A stretch of DNA of 7,381 nucleotides from assembly GCA_003170575.1 (NCBI GenBank), contig PMZB01000298.1:1-7381 (forward strand), in the 5' to 3' direction. The stretch's first letter is position 1. Every line of letters starts with the position of its first letter. The position numbers and the translations under genes are program-made. Source of the stretch: Chlamydiia bacterium (lineage in GTDB: Bacteria > Chlamydiota > Chlamydiia > Chlamydiales > FEN-1388). Under the pieces are notes generated by a model. That model ran no database searches. It was not told the origin of the DNA and saw only the letters and a program-made list of their open reading frames with translations. Shown here in pieces: positions 5,492-7,381 of this stretch.

Positions 5492-7246
5492 TCAGAATTT
5501 ATTCTCAAGATAGTTCCAGCGGTCATACAAAGCATCTCTTCTTTGTTGAGCTGCAGCAAGGTCCTGGTAAAGGAGAGGGGTTTGCTGTAGGCAAAGTTCC
5601 TTTTCAAGAGAAGCTATTTCCTTTTCCACTGTAGAGATTTGTTGTTCCATTCCATCAAGTTCGCGCTGTTCGTTATAGGTTAATTTTTTTTTCAGCATTA
5701 CTTTGGGTTCGGGGGAAGGTGACTTTTCTTTTCTTGGGACTGGGGTTGTAGGGGCGTTTAGCCATTGAGCATAGTCCGCAAACAGTGCATGTTCATTTCC
5801 CTGTCCAAGTCCAATAATCTGTGTGCACACACGGTCCATGAGGCATCGGTCATGCGAGATAAGAACAACTGCTCCGCCAAACTCACGAAGGCTTCCCTCC
5901 ATTACCTCCAATGTAGAAATATCAAGATCATTTGTGGGCTCATCTAGAAAAAGAACATCAGCAGGTTGTAAAAGAAGTCGGGCGATGAGAATACGTGCTC
6001 GTTCTCCTCCTGAAAGATATTTGACTGGAAGCTCAAGTCGATGTGGTGAAAAAAGAAACTTTTTCGCCCAGCCATGTACGTGGATGGGCTGGCCTCGATA
6101 GTCTACATACTCTCCATTGGGAGAAAGAGCCTCCCTCAGCGTGAGTTCGCCTGGCAACTCTTCCCTATGTTGATCAAAATAAACGAGTTTTAAATCATCT
6201 GCATATTTGATTGTGCCTATGTCTGGGCTAAGGCGCTGAGAAAGTATTTTGAGCAAGGTTGTTTTGCCTGTCCCATTTTTTCCAACTATACCCAGACGTG
6301 ATCCTGGAGAAAGTATGAGGTCGACATTCTTAAAAAGAACGTGTCCATCTATTGTTTTGGAGACGTTTTTCGTTGCAATGAGCTTGCGCGTTTCTCGCTC
6401 GGATGCAAAAAAACCGATGTTTACACGGGTTTGTTTATTCCGATTTTTTAGAGCATCCAGCTCAGCCATCATTTCATACGTTTTTTCAACCCGAGAGCGG
6501 GACTTTGTGGTACGCGCTTTAGGAGATTTTTTGAGCCATTCAATTTCGTCCCGAAGAGCTGCTCTTATGCCTTTTTCTTGTCTGGTTTGCGCCTCAAGAA
6601 AAATCGCTTTTTGCTCCATGTAGTCGCTATATGACCCATCGCTTATGAAGATACCGTTTGGGAAAGAAGGGCTTAGCTCGATGATTTTCGTGCATACGTT
6701 TTCCAGAAAGTAGCGATCATGGCTTACAACAAGAAAGGAGTGATTTTCCCGCTGCAGAAATGTTTCAAGCCATGTTATTCCTTCAAGATCCAAGTGGTTT
6801 GTGGGTTCATCCAGAAAAAGAAGATCTGGCTCTGCCATAAGCGCGCGGGCAAGGTCCAACCGCTTTTTCCATCCGCCTGAAAGAAGCGCCGCATTTTGTG
6901 TATTTTCAGGAAAATTCATCTTTCCCAAAAGGATGCGAGCCCGAGTGGTTCTCTCCACATCATTTCCATGCGTTTTTTCTTCCAGGAGAATGCTTTCCGT
7001 ATCTTTTGCAGGAAATTGAGGCGCCTGGCTTGCATAGCCTAACCGAAGACTCTGCCGCGTTGTGATAAAGCCCTCATCTGCCTCCTCAAGCCCCATAAGG
7101 ATCTTTAGTAGCGTTGTTTTTCCCGAACCGTTCTGTCCGAGCAAGCCAATTCTGTCGCCCTGTCCTATTGTAAAGGAAATATTCTTAAAAAGAGTGTGGG
7201 TGCCAAAAGATTTAGATAGAGTGTGAACACTTATTAATGGAGTCAT
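5492..7246 (-). CDS. uup: ABC-F family ATPase, Uup type
   Basis: A soluble twin-ATPase protein without membrane segments; ABC-F proteins act on the ribosome (E-site region), and Uup is also linked to DNA transactions such as suppression of transposon excision. In 584 residues, domain 1 has Walker A GQNGSGKT (37-44), signature LSGGW (122-126), Walker B LLFLDE (142-147) and H-loop His176. The Uup-style linker EWLKKSPKARTTKSRSRVEK spans about 236-255. Domain 2 has Walker A GKNGTGKT (322-329), signature LSGGE (411-415), Walker B VLFLDE (431-436) and His465. A Ser/Pro hinge and Lys-rich coiled coil (about 500-584) match the Uup C-terminal domain. The LSGGW signature, KARTTKS linker and C-terminal coiled coil favour Uup over other ABC-F types. 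A TTG at 7285 would add 13 residues, but it lies in the -35 box and the added codons cover the -10 box, so the ATG at 7246 is chosen. No Shine-Dalgarno site is visible; the mRNA is probably leaderless. Confidence 0.92.
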   Translation of the reverse strand: MTPLISVHTLSKSFGTHTLFKNISFTIGQGDRIGLLGQNGSGKTTLLKILMGLEEADEGFITTRQSLRLGYASQAPQFPAKDTESILLEEKTHGNDVERTTRARILLGKMNFPENTQNAALLSGGWKKRLDLARALMAEPDLLFLDEPTNHLDLEGITWLETFLQRENHSFLVVSHDRYFLENVCTKIIELSPSFPNGIFISDGSYSDYMEQKAIFLEAQTRQEKGIRAALRDEIEWLKKSPKARTTKSRSRVEKTYEMMAELDALKNRNKQTRVNIGFFASERETRKLIATKNVSKTIDGHVLFKNVDLILSPGSRLGIVGKNGTGKTTLLKILSQRLSPDIGTIKYADDLKLVYFDQHREELPGELTLREALSPNGEYVDYRGQPIHVHGWAKKFLFSPHRLELPVKYLSGGERARILIARLLLQPADVLFLDEPTNDLDISTLEVMEGSLREFGGAVVLISHDRCLMDRVCTQIIGLGQGNEHALFADYAQWLNAPTTPVPRKEKSPSPEPKVMLKKKLTYNEQRELDGMEQQISTVEKEIASLEKELCLQQTPLLYQDLAAAQQRRDALYDRWNYLENKF

Positions 7247-7255
7247 AGGCGAAGC

Positions 7256-7285
7256 ATTATAACAGATTTCTTTTGAGAAAGTCAA
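7256..7285 (-). promoter_or_regulatory. Near-consensus promoter of the ABC-F gene, leaderless arrangement
   Basis: On the minus strand, TTGACT (7280-7285), an 18-base spacer, then a perfect TATAAT (7256-7261). Only 9 bases separate the -10 box from the ATG at 7246, so transcription should start 0-3 bases before the start codon. This is the best promoter match in the window. Confidence 0.75.
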
Positions 7286-7381
7286 ACCTCAAGAAGAAAA
7301 ATCTTTGCTTAGGGACAGGGGGGAATGACGGGGACTTGGTGTTTAGTGCAAGGTTTAACCTAGAAACGGCAGTTAATTCTT
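7286..7381. other. Right-edge intergenic sequence with a G-rich stretch
   Basis: No complete gene is visible. G runs at 7312-7314, 7318-7323 and 7330-7333 lie in a stretch (7311-7335) where GGGAC occurs at both ends (7312-7316 and 7331-7335) in an otherwise AT-rich setting. It could be the edge of a dispersed repeat or of a REP/transposase-associated element that continues outside the window. A minus-strand frame is open from the edge to about 7258 without a start in the window. Confidence 0.35.

Noticed and set aside
5765..7019. Several plus-strand open frames opposite the ABC-F gene
   Set aside because: They mirror conserved ABC motifs on the opposite strand, which explains their openness; no ribosome binding sites or domains.
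7247..7285. 13-codon N-terminal extension of the ABC-F protein from a TTG start
   Set aside because: The TTG lies in the -35 element and the codons cover the -10 element; family proteins start near the ATG at 7246.
7258..7381. Open minus-strand frame from the right edge as the 3' end of another gene
   Set aside because: It runs through the G-rich stretch and across the uup promoter and gives a low-complexity Pro/Ser/Phe peptide; no recognisable domain and no start in view.
1..7381. CRISPR array, tRNA, rRNA or complete insertion sequence
   Set aside because: No regularly spaced repeats, cloverleaf or rRNA-like sequence, or transposase frame was seen on either strand.

Overview
The window looks like chromosomal DNA from a chlamydia, more likely an environmental (Parachlamydia/Waddlia/Simkania-like) lineage than a pathogenic Chlamydia. 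The evidence is a YbeY gene next to a CBS-domain CNNM/CorC-type membrane protein, a 51-residue small basic protein of the kind I know from Chlamydiae, Verrucomicrobia and Planctomycetes, and a secreted beta-rich protein whose tail resembles environmental-chlamydial outer membrane proteins. The genus cannot be fixed from the sequence.

Layout. From 4056 leftward to base 1, all on the minus strand, lies a compact six-gene run: a 53-codon basic protein, a 51-codon PVC-type small basic protein, ybeY, a CBS-domain membrane protein, an RNase Y gene (rny), and the first 120 codons of an exported protein that runs off the left edge. Gaps are 11, (overlap), 11, 9 and 2 bases, and several Shine-Dalgarno sites overlap the preceding stop codon. 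A TTGAAC-17-TAAAAT promoter lies just upstream of the first gene, so one transcript probably covers the whole run. Three of these genes (the two small basic proteins and the truncated left-edge gene) are easily missed because they are short or cut.

From 4057 to 4451 is a divergent intergenic region of about 395 bases. Right of it, on the plus strand, is a 309-codon exported, probably beta-barrel protein, closed by a very strong terminator (14-bp stem, GCAA loop, T6). Converging on it from the right is a Uup-type ABC-F ATPase (minus strand) with its own hairpin. The ABC-F gene has a TTGACT-18-TATAAT promoter that ends only 9 bases before the likely ATG, which implies a leaderless or nearly leaderless mRNA and shows that the longest possible reading frame has the wrong start. 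The last ~95 bases hold no complete gene but carry a G-rich GGGAC-containing stretch that may be the edge of a dispersed repeat.

Functionally, the left operon joins RNA maturation and decay (YbeY, RNase Y) with small cationic proteins that could bind RNA or ribosomes. Uup on the right also acts at the ribosome or on DNA. The most notable points are the divergent YbeY active site (third zinc-ligand His replaced by Asp and the conserved Arg replaced by Phe), the nested ybeY start, the pair of small basic proteins, and the leaderless uup promoter.
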